Assembly: GCF_904067045.1 (NCBI RefSeq)
Contig: NZ_CAJFDC010000007.1
Location: 496,001 to 560,000 of the forward strand
Reading direction: 5' to 3'
From: Pseudomonas sp. FEN
Lineage (GTDB): Bacteria > Pseudomonadota > Gammaproteobacteria > Pseudomonadales > Pseudomonadaceae
Length of the DNA: 64,000 bases
Part shown: piece after piece, positions 27,325-36,840 of the stretch
Layout of the letters: each line of letters starts with the position of its first letter
Position numbering within the stretch: position 1 is the first letter of the stretch
Translations under genes and position numbers: made by a program
The notes under the pieces: generated by a model
Databases searched by the model: none
Told to the model about the DNA's origin: nothing
The model's input: the letters and a program-made list of their open reading frames with translations, nothing else

Positions 27325-27355
27325 TCCGTAGCCCAATTTAGCTTGTGGCTACGGA
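27325..27355 (-). terminator. Hairpin with T-run in leftward orientation
   Basis: TCCGTAGCC (27325-27333) pairs with GGCTACGGA (27347-27355). Read leftward the stem is followed by TTTTTT (27324-27319), so it fits a terminator for leftward transcripts from the kinase gene at 27794, or a bidirectional one shared with the OLD gene, which ends 10 bases before. Confidence 0.6.
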
Positions 27356-27561
27356 CGCCGCCGCGAATTAGAGCCGAGCCCCAAGCGTCGCAAGAGTCGA
27401 ATCGAAAGCTTGCCACTCGCTACAGATTGAATGTGAAAGCTGTGATCTGCAAAGCCTGGACTCTGCCTCCAGAACACCTCAAAATTAATCCGCACCACCT
27501 CATTCCGGAATCGCACACCTAGAAAAAGGATCGAGGACAACCAATTACATGTCGCTTCCGA

Positions 27562-27585
27562 ATGGGGGGACAAATGGGGGGACAA
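27562..27585. repeat. Tandem 12-bp G-rich direct repeat, possible integrase arm site
   Basis: ATGGGGGGACAA occurs twice head to tail (27562-27573 and 27574-27585) in the 478-bp gene-free gap 27316-27793. Paired G-rich direct repeats like this are common beside integrase genes as arm-type binding sites, so it may mark an island edge. No integrase is present, so this is inference. Confidence 0.45.
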
Positions 27586-27793
27586 AATATAGAAACCCCG
27601 TAAACCCCAGAAAAACATGGCTACTACCAGATAATAACGCCGCCCACAAGCCGGCTTTTTAATGCCTGTTTGAAAGGTATTCTATCCTCTGAAATCCGCT
27701 GTGGATGCGTCATCACCTACCAGTTCGCGCTCAATCTGCTCGATACTCGGCAAACGCACGCACGTACATAAAACGCCGCCGGTGGCGCGCTCA

Positions 27794-30700
27794 TCACCCA
27801 TCCTGCGCGGCAGCAACGGGAATATCGAGGGTGAAGGTTGCGCCCTGCCCAGCTCCGCCGCTGTGCACAGTCAAGCTACCGCCCATTTCCTGCGCGGCCA
27901 GCGCGCAGCTGTGCAGGCCGAAACCATGTCCGTTCTTGCGCGTGGTGAAGCCATGCGAGAAGACGCGAGCCAGGTTCTCCGGCGTAATCCCGTCGCCGTT
28001 GTCGGCCACCGTGATGCGCAATACCGGCCCGTCGGCGAGGGCGGCGCCGAGCGTGATGCTCGGGCGGCGATCGACCACGTCGCCCAATGCCTGCCTGGCG
28101 TTGCGGATCAGGTTCAGCAGAATCTGCAGTATCCGGTGCCGGTCCAGCGGCAGCAGGGGCAAGTCGGCAATCTCCTTGATCACCGTCACCTCGTGCTGCG
28201 CCAGTAATCCAGCACTCATGCGCAAGGCATCATCGATCAACTCGAGGACCGGTACTGTCTCGACGACACTGACGGCAACGGCATAGGACTGCTGGGCAGC
28301 GACGATGGTCTTGATATGGTTGATGCCCTTGGTCAGTTGCTCCAGCTCTTCAACAATACCCTGCTGCTCTGCCGTCACCACCTCCGCCAACCTGAGCAGG
28401 TATTCGGGCAGCATCTTTCCTTTCTGGTCTCGGGTAAGAAAATCGCTCAGGTCATGGACGTGTTCATTCATCATATGAGCCACCTTGGTCAGTCCCGGCA
28501 CCTTGGAGGCGCGCACCTGGCTACTGATCATATCGGCCGAGACATTCACGCTGTTGAGTACGTTGCCGATGTTGTGCAGCACATTAGTGGCGATTTCGGC
28601 CATGCCAGCCTGGCGGGATTTTGCATGCAGTTCGGTCTGTATCTGGCTCATGCGTAGCGCCGCGCGTACGCGAGCCTTGAGCTCCAGCGGCGAGAAGGGC
28701 TTGGCAATATAGTCGTCGGCGCCACTCTCCAGTCCGGAAACGCTGGCCTCGCCGCCGCCGCGGGCGGTCAACAGGATCACGGGTAAATGGGCGAAACCCG
28801 CGCTGGACTTGATTCTGGCTGTCAGACCAAAGCCGTCGAGCTCCGGCATCATCACATCCGAGAGAACGACATCGATGGGGCGACGCTGCAGGAGTGCCCA
28901 GGCCTGCTCTCCATCAGCCGCGGTGGCGACAATGTAGTCGTTGTGCAGGAGTTCGCTGAGGTAGCTGAGCATTTCCGGACTGTCGTCTACCACTAGCACC
29001 CTGGAGCGCGCGACGTGTTCCAGGGGCTGCCCCTCGCCCGCCCCCTCCGGCGAAGGTCGGTCGTTGCTACTGCCTGGCTGGCCGTCGTCGAAACGCAGGT
29101 GACGTTGCTCGGTACTGCTCGTTGTGTTCAGTGACGCTCGCTCGTGCATATTGCTGGCGTCGGTCGGTACGGTGTTTTGCTCCGTCCCCAGCGGAAGTCG
29201 AACAAAGAAGCACGAACCCCGCCCAGGCTCGCTGCTGACGCCGACCTCACCGCCCATCAGTTCGGCCAGATCCTTGACCAGGGCAAGACCGATGCCTGTG
29301 CCGCTGTAGTGGCGCGTGGCGGAATTGTCGATCTGGGAAAAACGCTGGAACAGCAGCGGTAGTTTGTCAGGCGCGATGCCAATGCCCGAGTCCTGCACCG
29401 CGAGTTCAAAACGCTCGCCATCGAGCGGAGTCACTGCCAGGTGCACGGTGCCGCCAGCGGGGGTGAACTTGATCGCATTGCTCACCAGGTTGAGAAGAAT
29501 TTTCTCGAAGTGCCGGGGGTCCAGAAACACCGTGCCGAGCGCCGGATCGATGTACCAGGTCAAGGTGCAGCCTTTGCCCTCGGCCACCATGGCGGCATCG
29601 TCGGCCAGCACGCCAACCGTCTTGTTCAAGTCAACTTGCGTCGGCAACAACTCAAATTTGCCCGCTTCGGCCTTGGAGAAGTCGAGAATGTCGTTCACTC
29701 GGTTCATCAAGCGCAGAGCGTTACGCTGGACCCGGTCGAGCTGCCCATGCCAGTCCGCCGGCGGGGCGCTCGCCGCCGTGAGCTGCTCCAGGGGGGCGAG
29801 AATGAGGGTCAGCGGGGTGCGCAGTTCGTGGCTGACCGTGGCGACGAAATCGCTCTTTGCCTGGTTCGCCGCCTCGGCCTGGTTGCGCGCCTGAATGAGT
29901 TCGACAGCCTGCGCCTCCAGCACCTCGGTCTGCTGGTGCAGCGTATCGGTCCGTTCGGCGACCATTCTCTCCAAAGAGGCCTGGACCTGCTGTCGTTCGG
30001 CCTCGGCCTCGGCCTCCAGCACCTGGATACGCAGGGCGTTCTCCTGGAACACCCGGACGGCGCGGGTCATGATCCCAATCTCGTCGCCGCGTTCGGCGCT
30101 GGCGATCTCGGCGTTCAGGTCGCCGGCCGCAAGCCGGCGCATGACCGAGGCCAGGACCACGATGGGCCGCGCGACAAACCGCGAGGTGCTCCAGGCGATG
30201 GCGCCCGCCAGCAGGATGGCGATGGTGCCTGCGATCACCGTCGCAAGCATGCCGCGATCATTGTGCAGCATGGCGTCGGAGCGCGCTTCGCCAGCGAAGC
30301 GCGCGACCAGTTGACCGGCACTTCGTGCTTCGTTGCGCACCTGGTCGCGCGCGGCGCTCAAAGAATTGCTCGCCTGATGGAACTTGACGAATGCCGCCCG
30401 GTAGCCGGCAATCTGCTCGTAGACCGAGAGGGGCGCAGCTTGGGTTTGCAGTCCTCCGGGCGAGGGGAGAACACGGGAGAGACGGGAGAGCTCATCGAGG
30501 AGGTCGCCGACGGAGCCGGCAACCTCGGCCGATGGTGACAGGCGGAACGACAAGGTCTGCGCCTCCAGGGTAGCGACGCGCTCGGCGAAACGCTTGGACA
30601 ACGCGGAGGCATTGTGCAACAAACCGGTTGCTGCCTGGATGTCGGTTGCGTCATGGGCCACGTGTTCGCCCACTTCGCCCACCATCGCCTCGAGGTGCTC

Positions 30701-31513
30701 GAGCGTATCTCCGACGCTAGTGAGATGCTGCAAGGCCTCGCTTCCCCGGAGCCTGGGCGCTTCGCCAAGGTGCTCGACCGCCAGCCTGGCCGCGGCGACC
30801 GCAGCGGCCAGCTGGTCCAGGGTCTCTCCCGCCTGCGACGCGTCCATCACCTCACGCAATTGCTCGACCACGGGCGGGAGGGCCGCGCAGGCGTTGCGCG
30901 CCACGCTGGCGGCGCCCTCATCACCGGTCGCCAACACCTTGGCCACATTGGCGATGACGATCCGTTCGCCGTTACGCAGGATATCCAGGATGCGATGGGC
31001 GCTTTCGATGTTGCTCACCCGCGCCTCGTGGTCGGCGACGCGCGAGTCAAGCCTCTTCAGCCCATCGGCGATGCCCTGTTCGACAAGGATCGTCGCCTCT
31101 CGCATCCGGCCATAATGGACGGTCATGTTTTCCGTTTCGCCATCCATGGTCAGGGTCGCCGCCCGTAAAGTGGCGATCGCTTCGGCAAGTCGCTCCAGAC
31201 TGCCCTTGAGCGATTCCGCCTCCGCCGCTGGAATGGCGGTGAGGCCGGCTATGGCGGTCGCCACCATCGCTTCGGCCTGGGACAGGCTTTCCTGGTCGCG
31301 GGTGGCAATAAAGTTTTCCACCCGCCCGGTGGCCGCGTTGACCGAGGCCAGGATCTCCGCGGAATGGCTGGCGGAATCCACCGCACGCTCCATGCCCCGC
31401 AGCCCGTAGAGGTCCACCAGCGAGACCGTCAGCATCAGGAGCACCAGTGCGGCGACCGCCAGCCCGATCCTGACGGCAATAGGCCGGTCCCTGGCGGGTT
31501 TGAATGCCAACAT
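27794..31513 (-). CDS. Hybrid sensor histidine kinase with two kinase cores
   Basis: A 1239-residue inner-membrane sensor. Order: TM1 (about 13-35), a helical periplasmic sensor of about 390 residues, TM2 (about 425-447), HAMP, coiled coil, HisKA with SHELRTPLTLILAPL (His near 558), HATPase with N, G1 and G2 boxes (NLVSNAIKF, DSGIGIAP, GTGIGLALV), a receiver domain with LSDVMMPELDG (Asp near 884) and KPFS, then a second kinase-like unit with VLHNIGNVLNSV (near 979) and another ATPase domain (NLIRNARQAL, DNGDGI, GFGLHSC). The ATG at 31513 follows GGGAGGCGAGG. A binding-protein gene lies 24 bp upstream, which suggests that the binding protein presents a ligand to the periplasmic sensor. No separate output regulator is visible. 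Confidence 0.92.
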   Translation of the reverse strand: MLAFKPARDRPIAVRIGLAVAALVLLMLTVSLVDLYGLRGMERAVDSASHSAEILASVNAATGRVENFIATRDQESLSQAEAMVATAIAGLTAIPAAEAESLKGSLERLAEAIATLRAATLTMDGETENMTVHYGRMREATILVEQGIADGLKRLDSRVADHEARVSNIESAHRILDILRNGERIVIANVAKVLATGDEGAASVARNACAALPPVVEQLREVMDASQAGETLDQLAAAVAAARLAVEHLGEAPRLRGSEALQHLTSVGDTLEHLEAMVGEVGEHVAHDATDIQAATGLLHNASALSKRFAERVATLEAQTLSFRLSPSAEVAGSVGDLLDELSRLSRVLPSPGGLQTQAAPLSVYEQIAGYRAAFVKFHQASNSLSAARDQVRNEARSAGQLVARFAGEARSDAMLHNDRGMLATVIAGTIAILLAGAIAWSTSRFVARPIVVLASVMRRLAAGDLNAEIASAERGDEIGIMTRAVRVFQENALRIQVLEAEAEAERQQVQASLERMVAERTDTLHQQTEVLEAQAVELIQARNQAEAANQAKSDFVATVSHELRTPLTLILAPLEQLTAASAPPADWHGQLDRVQRNALRLMNRVNDILDFSKAEAGKFELLPTQVDLNKTVGVLADDAAMVAEGKGCTLTWYIDPALGTVFLDPRHFEKILLNLVSNAIKFTPAGGTVHLAVTPLDGERFELAVQDSGIGIAPDKLPLLFQRFSQIDNSATRHYSGTGIGLALVKDLAELMGGEVGVSSEPGRGSCFFVRLPLGTEQNTVPTDASNMHERASLNTTSSTEQRHLRFDDGQPGSSNDRPSPEGAGEGQPLEHVARSRVLVVDDSPEMLSYLSELLHNDYIVATAADGEQAWALLQRRPIDVVLSDVMMPELDGFGLTARIKSSAGFAHLPVILLTARGGGEASVSGLESGADDYIAKPFSPLELKARVRAALRMSQIQTELHAKSRQAGMAEIATNVLHNIGNVLNSVNVSADMISSQVRASKVPGLTKVAHMMNEHVHDLSDFLTRDQKGKMLPEYLLRLAEVVTAEQQGIVEELEQLTKGINHIKTIVAAQQSYAVAVSVVETVPVLELIDDALRMSAGLLAQHEVTVIKEIADLPLLPLDRHRILQILLNLIRNARQALGDVVDRRPSITLGAALADGPVLRITVADNGDGITPENLARVFSHGFTTRKNGHGFGLHSCALAAQEMGGSLTVHSGGAGQGATFTLDIPVAAAQDG

Positions 31514-31537
31514 GCGGCCTCGCCTCCCCGCTCCCCG

Positions 31538-32632
31538 TTACGGCTTCGCGGCCTTCGGCAGAGGCGTCGGCGTAGGGTTGATGGCAGCGTCGATCATCGC
31601 CACGACGGAGGCTTGGCTGTAGGAGGGATTGGCGGCGGCGCCCACCGGCATGGTGGCGAGCCAGGTATCCAGGTCTTTCGCATCGATGCGTACCAGCGGC
31701 ACCTCGACGAACTTCGGCACCTGCTTGCCCGCCAGAATCTGCTGAGCCACCCAGAAACCCACCTGGGAGACGCTCGGGGAGGCAGAAACCGAGACGGTCT
31801 CGTAGCCGTTGGCATCGCGTTCCTGTTTCCACAGGGCGAGTTCGTCCTGACGGTTACCCATCACAATGATCGGCAAGGGGCGTCCCGCCGCCTTGAACGC
31901 CATGGCCGCGCCATAACCATCGCCCCCCTGAGTAGCGACGGCATCGATGCCGGGCAGCGACGGCAGCGCCAGCGCCACCTCCTTGCGCGCGACGGAAGCC
32001 GTCCAGTTCCCGTACACGGTCTTGGCGAACTTCAGGCCCGGATAGTCGCCAGCAGCCTTGTGAATACCGTCGCTGATGTTCTGATCGGTGGCGTCGCCGG
32101 CAATGCCGCGGATCTCCAGCAGTGTGCCGTTCCCCTTGAGGCGCTCGGCGATATAGTCCATTTCCACGCGGCCCATCGCGGACCAGTTGTAGTCCACCGT
32201 ATAGACGCAGCGTTCGGTCACCAGGCTGGCCATGACCACCACCACGATGCCAGCATTACAGGCATCCTGGATCACCCCGTTGAGGGCCGTGTCGGACGCG
32301 GCCAGGATGACGATGGCGTTGACGCCCTGGACGATCATGTCCTGGATATGGGCTGCCTGTTCCGTCGCCGAGTTGTTGGCACTGACCACCGGTGCCTCCT
32401 GGATCAAGCCATCTTTTTGCGCTTGGGCCGCAACCTCCTGCCAGTTGCGCACCATCACCTTGCGAAAATCGCTGCCCGCGTAGGAGTTGCTGAAGGCGAT
32501 GCGTTTGCTTGCGGTAGAGCCATTGGCGATGCCGCCGTCGGCAGCCTGGGCCGTAATGGCGGCAAGCATCGCCAGCCCGGTCAGGCTGCCGACGAAGCGA
32601 CGCAAGATTTTGTCGATCGATTTAGCGTTCAT
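31538..32632 (-). CDS. Periplasmic binding protein, sugar-binding (Peripla_BP_4) type
   Basis: A 364-residue periplasmic protein. I chose the ATG at 32632 (MNAKSIDKILRR) because GGAG stands seven bases upstream; the ATG at 32644 contains that site. The signal peptide ends near AAITAQAADG. The mature part is a type I periplasmic binding fold (KRIAFSNSYAGSDFRK, IVQGVNAIVILAAS, AVATQGGDGYG, IIVMGNRQDE), as in ribose-type and TorT-like proteins. No ABC permease or ATPase is present, while a hybrid kinase gene follows after 24 bp. It therefore probably acts as a ligand sensor for that kinase, as TorT does for TorS. The ligand is unknown. Confidence 0.85.
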   Translation of the reverse strand: MNAKSIDKILRRFVGSLTGLAMLAAITAQAADGGIANGSTASKRIAFSNSYAGSDFRKVMVRNWQEVAAQAQKDGLIQEAPVVSANNSATEQAAHIQDMIVQGVNAIVILAASDTALNGVIQDACNAGIVVVVMASLVTERCVYTVDYNWSAMGRVEMDYIAERLKGNGTLLEIRGIAGDATDQNISDGIHKAAGDYPGLKFAKTVYGNWTASVARKEVALALPSLPGIDAVATQGGDGYGAAMAFKAAGRPLPIIVMGNRQDELALWKQERDANGYETVSVSASPSVSQVGFWVAQQILAGKQVPKFVEVPLVRIDAKDLDTWLATMPVGAAANPSYSQASVVAMIDAAINPTPTPLPKAAKP

Positions 32633-32811
32633 GCTGTTCTCCATCGGGCTTGGGATTTACCACCGGCACCTGCCGGCAGCCTTGAGCGACTGCTTGAACC
32701 GGTTTGAAGAAGGTCGCTCTTCGATCTCTGGAATTGCAGCGTCAGCAGGGGATCGGCACAAACCCTTACCATCAATGATGGTACGGCCCGCTGGCCAGGT
32801 CCCGGGAGACG

Positions 32812-33309
32812 CTATCGATAAAGGCAATGGGGTATAGCTGGATATGAAGCGCTAAATACATAGGGACTCCTTCCTGGACGGCCGACAACTGGAAAAAGTA
32901 CAGTGCTTACATTAGCGCTGAGCATAGTCTCAACGCTCCCGCCTCGTTGGGAAAATGACGTCAACCTGGATTCTTTCCGCAAATAGTGGATGGCCCGTGT
33001 ACCGAAGTGCTCGGCGTTGAGCGGCAGGCAGGCGTGACTATTGTTCTCGCGGACTGCCAGCGAATGCGGGTTGTCGCCGGGCAGCTTGATCCCGTCCGTG
33101 GCGGCCTCAAGGGAAATCCTGGCCATGACTTTGTGCTCGGATTCAGTCGAAATCAGCGTCAGGAACGGTGGCTCGTCGGCATTGTTGGCGACAATCACAA
33201 TTTGGGCCTGCGGATCGGAGGCTATCTCGTCAACTCGGAATTTTCCGCCGGTGGAATCAGCGACTCACGGGCAAGATCGGAGTGCGGTTTGACCAGGTGT
33301 ATCGCTCAT
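32812..33309 (-). pseudogene. Decayed unrecognised gene (at least two frameshifts)
   Basis: A leftward coding remnant. It opens with ATG at 33309 (MSDTPGQTAL) behind GAGATAAAGGC, continues in a second frame (HSDLARESLIPPAENSELT) and in a third (EIASDPQAQIVIVANNADEP and on to FGTRAIHYLRKES). The third-frame codons have strongly GC-biased third positions, as real Pseudomonas genes do, until about 32970, after which the bias disappears. I do not recognise the family. It lies upstream of, and codirectional with, the binding protein/kinase pair. Confidence 0.5.
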
Positions 33310-33369
33310 GCCTTTATCTCTCGTGTTTTTTGGTTCAGCCTTCGCGATGTATACCGTCACTTTCATGAC

Positions 33370-33822
33370 TCAGGCCTTACACAAAGTGACATAGACCTCA
33401 CCAAGTTCCTCCTCGAATAAAACTTTGGAAATAAACCCCGATTCGGGAAACTCTCGAGCTAGCGTGGCATTCCAACAATCACTGATAACATTTGAAAGTG
33501 CACCCGCCTCCTCATAGGACATGTCCTCGAAGAGAGCCGTAATCTCCACTAAATTTAGCCAACTGGCGATTTCCGAGCTTATCTGCCCCTGAGCAACGCA
33601 TTCTTGATAGCGATCACTATCAAAATTTTCCTCTATAAAATAGCTCCCATCTTTTACAAAAATAGTCGGATGAAACAGCTTGCTAAAAAACAGATAAAAA
33701 TCATTACTTATGGCGTTAGTCCTCATCACCATATAAAGATATTCGAATTTCGAGAGACTTCGCCCCTCATTGGCTTTCAAAAAAGCCCCATACCCCTGGG
33801 TGTCTTTCTGTTCATCCGTCAC
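33370..33822 (-). CDS. Putative immunity protein (150 aa)
   Basis: A 150-residue acidic soluble protein with no recognised family. The ATG at 33822 overlaps the stop of the toxin-like gene upstream by four bases (ATGA), so the two are co-translated. No signal peptide is seen, which fits neutralisation of a cytoplasmic-acting toxin. Rich in Glu, Phe and Tyr, as many immunity proteins are. AT-richer than its surroundings, consistent with exchange as a cassette together with the toxin end. The role is inferred from the overlap and the partner. Confidence 0.72.
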   Translation of the reverse strand: MTDEQKDTQGYGAFLKANEGRSLSKFEYLYMVMRTNAISNDFYLFFSKLFHPTIFVKDGSYFIEENFDSDRYQECVAQGQISSEIASWLNLVEITALFEDMSYEEAGALSNVISDCWNATLAREFPESGFISKVLFEEELGEVYVTLCKA

Positions 33823-35228
33823 TTGGGAAACTCCTCCGGCTTTACAGCACGTACTTGCGGGCCACCTGGGTAACTCTTTCCACTGGGGGACACATTGAGT
33901 TCATTAAACTTCACGTTCGGACGCGGGATTCCACCATGCTCCTTTCCCGATCCACGGTACTGCTTATAGGTCCCATCACCGTAGTGAGTCGTATATTGTC
34001 CCTCTCGGCCTGGTCGTTCAACGATAGAGTGAGGTTCGTCCACCAGTGGTTTAGGCGGCGCGTTACGCGCTTTTTTTGATTTCTGAAACGCCGCCTCAAC
34101 GTCCTTTCTAGTCACAGGCTCGGGCGTTATTTGCTTTGGTCGCTCAACCTCAACAATCTGCGCTCCGGCGCCCTTCCCGTCTGCTCGCCCCGCGTTCTTG
34201 ATCCTGGCGTTCCGGAGGCTCTGACCGAGTCCTCGCAACCTCTGTCCCAAACGCTGGACCAAGGGCAGTAACCGCACTGAAGCCGCTACCCCGACGCCAC
34301 CAGTAAACAGCACCAGTAATGCCGCAAGCACAATCTCGAAAACGGCCCCACCGCTGAACTCCGCAACTTCCTCATGATTCTGGGCCTGCGCATAGTCGGC
34401 CACGAAGCGAGCCAGCATCTCCCTGCTCGGCCCATCCTCAGCGATAAAACATGCTAGTTCATAAGCCTCTGCCACTTGCTCGCGACTAATATTGCTGGGA
34501 TCAAAGCCGAAAGCCTCGATCAGCTCACGGTGCCGCTCAACTGAAAAGTTATTCCGGAAGGTGGCAATCCAGCGAGCGCCATTGGAGGTATCGGCATTCC
34601 ACGCAGCGACTACGACATTGGAAAAATAGGTTACGGGATTGATCAGATCGCCATATTCCTTGAGGCTTTTGACCAATCCCCAGGCGCCATAAAGCGCGCC
34701 CTTGCCAATGGCTAGGTGGGTATGGAACGCGTTGGCAAAAAAGCTGCGTTCATCCTGAAGGGCCTGCAGCACCGCCGCTTCGGCACGTTCCGCTTCGAGA
34801 ATCGCCTCCAACGCGGCCTGCACCTCGGCACGGCTGCGGAGCACCACCTCTTCGGTGTCGACATCCCCCAGCATCTGCGCCTGATAAGGCCCATCGGGAA
34901 TGCTGCCGACAAACCGACTGTACTCATCCAACCGAGTCCGAATGGGATCACCGTTGGCGGGAGTCAGCACGCAAGGCAGATCACACCCCAATCCTTCGCC
35001 GTTATCCCAGATGAACTTCAAACCGATATGGCAGGTGCTGGGCGCTGTCTCGCGCTCAATGGTCCGCTTTGGTTGACTGTAGAAGTCACCGTTATAGGGC
35101 GCTGGAGACTGCGCGCGACGCTCGGGATTGCGCGGTGGCAAAGGAATGCACGGGCCGGGCGTGGGCGAATAATTGCCCCTGGAATCGTAATGGCCCACGG
35201 TTAACGAGATCCCTGTTTCAACGGTCAT
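33819..35228 (-). CDS. Polymorphic-toxin effector with C-terminal toxin domain
   Basis: A 469-residue effector. The N-terminal region (about 60-130: CHIGLKFIWDNGEGLGCDLP, then TRLDEYSRFVGSIPDGPYQAQMLGD) is of a type found in Pseudomonas proteins that seem to travel by the type VI system. A helical middle follows with one hydrophobic segment (about 300-325, VLAALLVLFTGGVGVAASV). The C-terminal 65 residues (GREGQYTTHYGDGTYKQYRG, IPRPNVKFNEL, GGPQVRAVKPEEFPK) resemble the polymorphic toxin type 24 domain; I am only moderately sure of that. Start ATG at 35228. The immunity gene overlaps its end. No VgrG, PAAR or T6SS core gene is nearby, so the delivery route is inferred. Confidence 0.75.
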   Translation of the reverse strand: MTVETGISLTVGHYDSRGNYSPTPGPCIPLPPRNPERRAQSPAPYNGDFYSQPKRTIERETAPSTCHIGLKFIWDNGEGLGCDLPCVLTPANGDPIRTRLDEYSRFVGSIPDGPYQAQMLGDVDTEEVVLRSRAEVQAALEAILEAERAEAAVLQALQDERSFFANAFHTHLAIGKGALYGAWGLVKSLKEYGDLINPVTYFSNVVVAAWNADTSNGARWIATFRNNFSVERHRELIEAFGFDPSNISREQVAEAYELACFIAEDGPSREMLARFVADYAQAQNHEEVAEFSGGAVFEIVLAALLVLFTGGVGVAASVRLLPLVQRLGQRLRGLGQSLRNARIKNAGRADGKGAGAQIVEVERPKQITPEPVTRKDVEAAFQKSKKARNAPPKPLVDEPHSIVERPGREGQYTTHYGDGTYKQYRGSGKEHGGIPRPNVKFNELNVSPSGKSYPGGPQVRAVKPEEFPK

Positions 35229-35540
35229 TCACTCCTTGAGAGGGACCGACAGGAACAGAAAATCAGGTGTTCGGCCCAGTTGCCGAAGCTTACGGTCGAG
35301 GCCAAAAGGAAGTGCCCGCATTGGATGCCAGACAACTCAACGCTATCTGTAGGATCTTGGCGCTAAGGCCCGCTCAACAAGCAGGCACCCCTTCGGAGAT
35401 CCCGCTACAATCCCGCCGAGAGATTGCCAAGATGCTCGCTCACGTGCCAAATCCTGCTTTCCAACTCGCGGTGTGCCCTGGCACCCACCGCCGCCGTCCC
35501 GGGCGATCCCCGGTCACCGGCTGAACTGGGTTGCCTGAAC
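35229..35540. other. Divergent intergenic region, no gene seen
   Basis: Separates the leftward effector from the rightward diguanylate cyclase gene and must hold their promoters. TACAAT at 35406 could be a -10 box, but no matching -35 was found. Confidence 0.35.
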
Positions 35541-36692
35541 ATGACACTGCTGCACATCCCGACCCTGCTGCTGGTCTCGGTCTTCATCTTCTGCCTGATG
35601 GGGCTGCTGAGCCTGCACGCCTGGCTGCGTGAAACCCGCGAACGCTGCCTCGCCTACCTGGGCAGCATGATGTTGCTGGCGTCCCTCGGCATCCTGCTGG
35701 TGAGCTTGCGTGGCCTGGGCGTCGACTTTGTGCCGCTGGTGGTCGGCAACGTGGTCCTGTTGCTCAGCGCCGCCATGAACTGGACCGCCATGCGCGTGTT
35801 TGCCGGACGCCCGCCTTCAGTGCCGGGCATGCTCGCGGGTGCGGCGACCTGGCTGGCGCTGTGCCTGCTGCCAGGCTTCTTCGAATCGCTGCCATTGCGG
35901 GTGGCCGCCTACTCGGCGCTGGCAGCCGGCTACGGCGGGCTGACCCTGCTGGAGTTCTGGCGGAGCCGGCACAGCCTCGAAGCGTCCTATCTGCCCGCGT
36001 TGACCCTGACGGCGCTGAATACCCTGTTCTACTGCGTGCGGATCTTTACCGATACCGGCATCGGCCTGGAGCAGGCAAACGCGGGCAGCGGCGAAGGTGT
36101 GCCGTTCTTCTCCTTCATGCTGTTCGAATCCATGCTCTACATAGTCGGGATCGGCTACGTGACCCTGGCCATGGTCAAGGAGCGCGCCGAACGCCAGCTC
36201 AAGGCGGCGGCCTATAGCGATCCCCTGACCGGCATCGGCAACCGGCGATCGTTCATGCTCAAGAGTGAAAAACTGCTGGCCGATTGCAAACGGCGCAAGA
36301 CGGCGGCGGCGCTGCTGCTCTGCGACCTGGATCACTTCAAGCACCTGAACGACACCTTCGGCCATGCGGTGGGCGACCAGGCGCTGATCGCCTTCGGCCG
36401 GGTAACGACACAGATCCTGCGCCCGGTGGATGTGTTCGGGCGCATTGGCGGCGAAGAGTTTGCCTGTGTGCTGGGCGACAGCGACGCAGCCAGCGCATTG
36501 GCAGTGGCGGAGCGGATCCGCACCGCGTTTGCCGGGCTGACGCTGCTGGAGCCCGGGTTTCTCAGTGTGAGCATCGGGCTGGTGGCCACGGAGGAGTCGG
36601 GGTACGAGCTTTCGCGGTTGCTGTCGGTGGCGGATGAGGCGCTTTATGAGGCCAAGGGAAAAGGCCGCAATCGGGTGGAGGTGGCTTGCTAG
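35541..36692 (+). CDS. Membrane-bound diguanylate cyclase (GGDEF)
   Basis: A 383-residue inner-membrane enzyme making cyclic di-GMP from two GTP. Start: the ATG at 35541 (MTLLHIPTLLLVSVF), chosen because the protein-like sequence begins there; the longer frame from 35424 is not convincing. About six to seven membrane segments fill residues 1-205. The GGDEF domain follows: AYSDPLTGIGNRRSF, LLCDLDHFKHLNDTFGHAVGDQAL and RIGGEEF as the active-site signature. RPVD, five residues before GGEEF, is an intact I-site for product inhibition. The motif suggests an active, feedback-controlled cyclase. No EAL domain. The gene stands alone. Confidence 0.93.
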   Translation: MTLLHIPTLLLVSVFIFCLMGLLSLHAWLRETRERCLAYLGSMMLLASLGILLVSLRGLGVDFVPLVVGNVVLLLSAAMNWTAMRVFAGRPPSVPGMLAGAATWLALCLLPGFFESLPLRVAAYSALAAGYGGLTLLEFWRSRHSLEASYLPALTLTALNTLFYCVRIFTDTGIGLEQANAGSGEGVPFFSFMLFESMLYIVGIGYVTLAMVKERAERQLKAAAYSDPLTGIGNRRSFMLKSEKLLADCKRRKTAAALLLCDLDHFKHLNDTFGHAVGDQALIAFGRVTTQILRPVDVFGRIGGEEFACVLGDSDAASALAVAERIRTAFAGLTLLEPGFLSVSIGLVATEESGYELSRLLSVADEALYEAKGKGRNRVEVAC

Positions 36693-36840
36693 CCGGACGT
36701 GCGTCCCTACGGAGATACCCGCAGCCACCGATCCCGCAGCGTAACCATCATCTGCCCACCCCCAGTGCCGGCCAGCAGGCAATCGCCGATTCCAGTTCGG
36801 GCTGTTCCAAGGCGCAGACCTGCTGGATCGATGACATGCT

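Noticed and set aside
27349-27618. Minus-strand frame of 89 codons in the gap after the OLD gene
   Set aside because: It runs through the tandem repeat and hairpin, and its composition is not protein-like.
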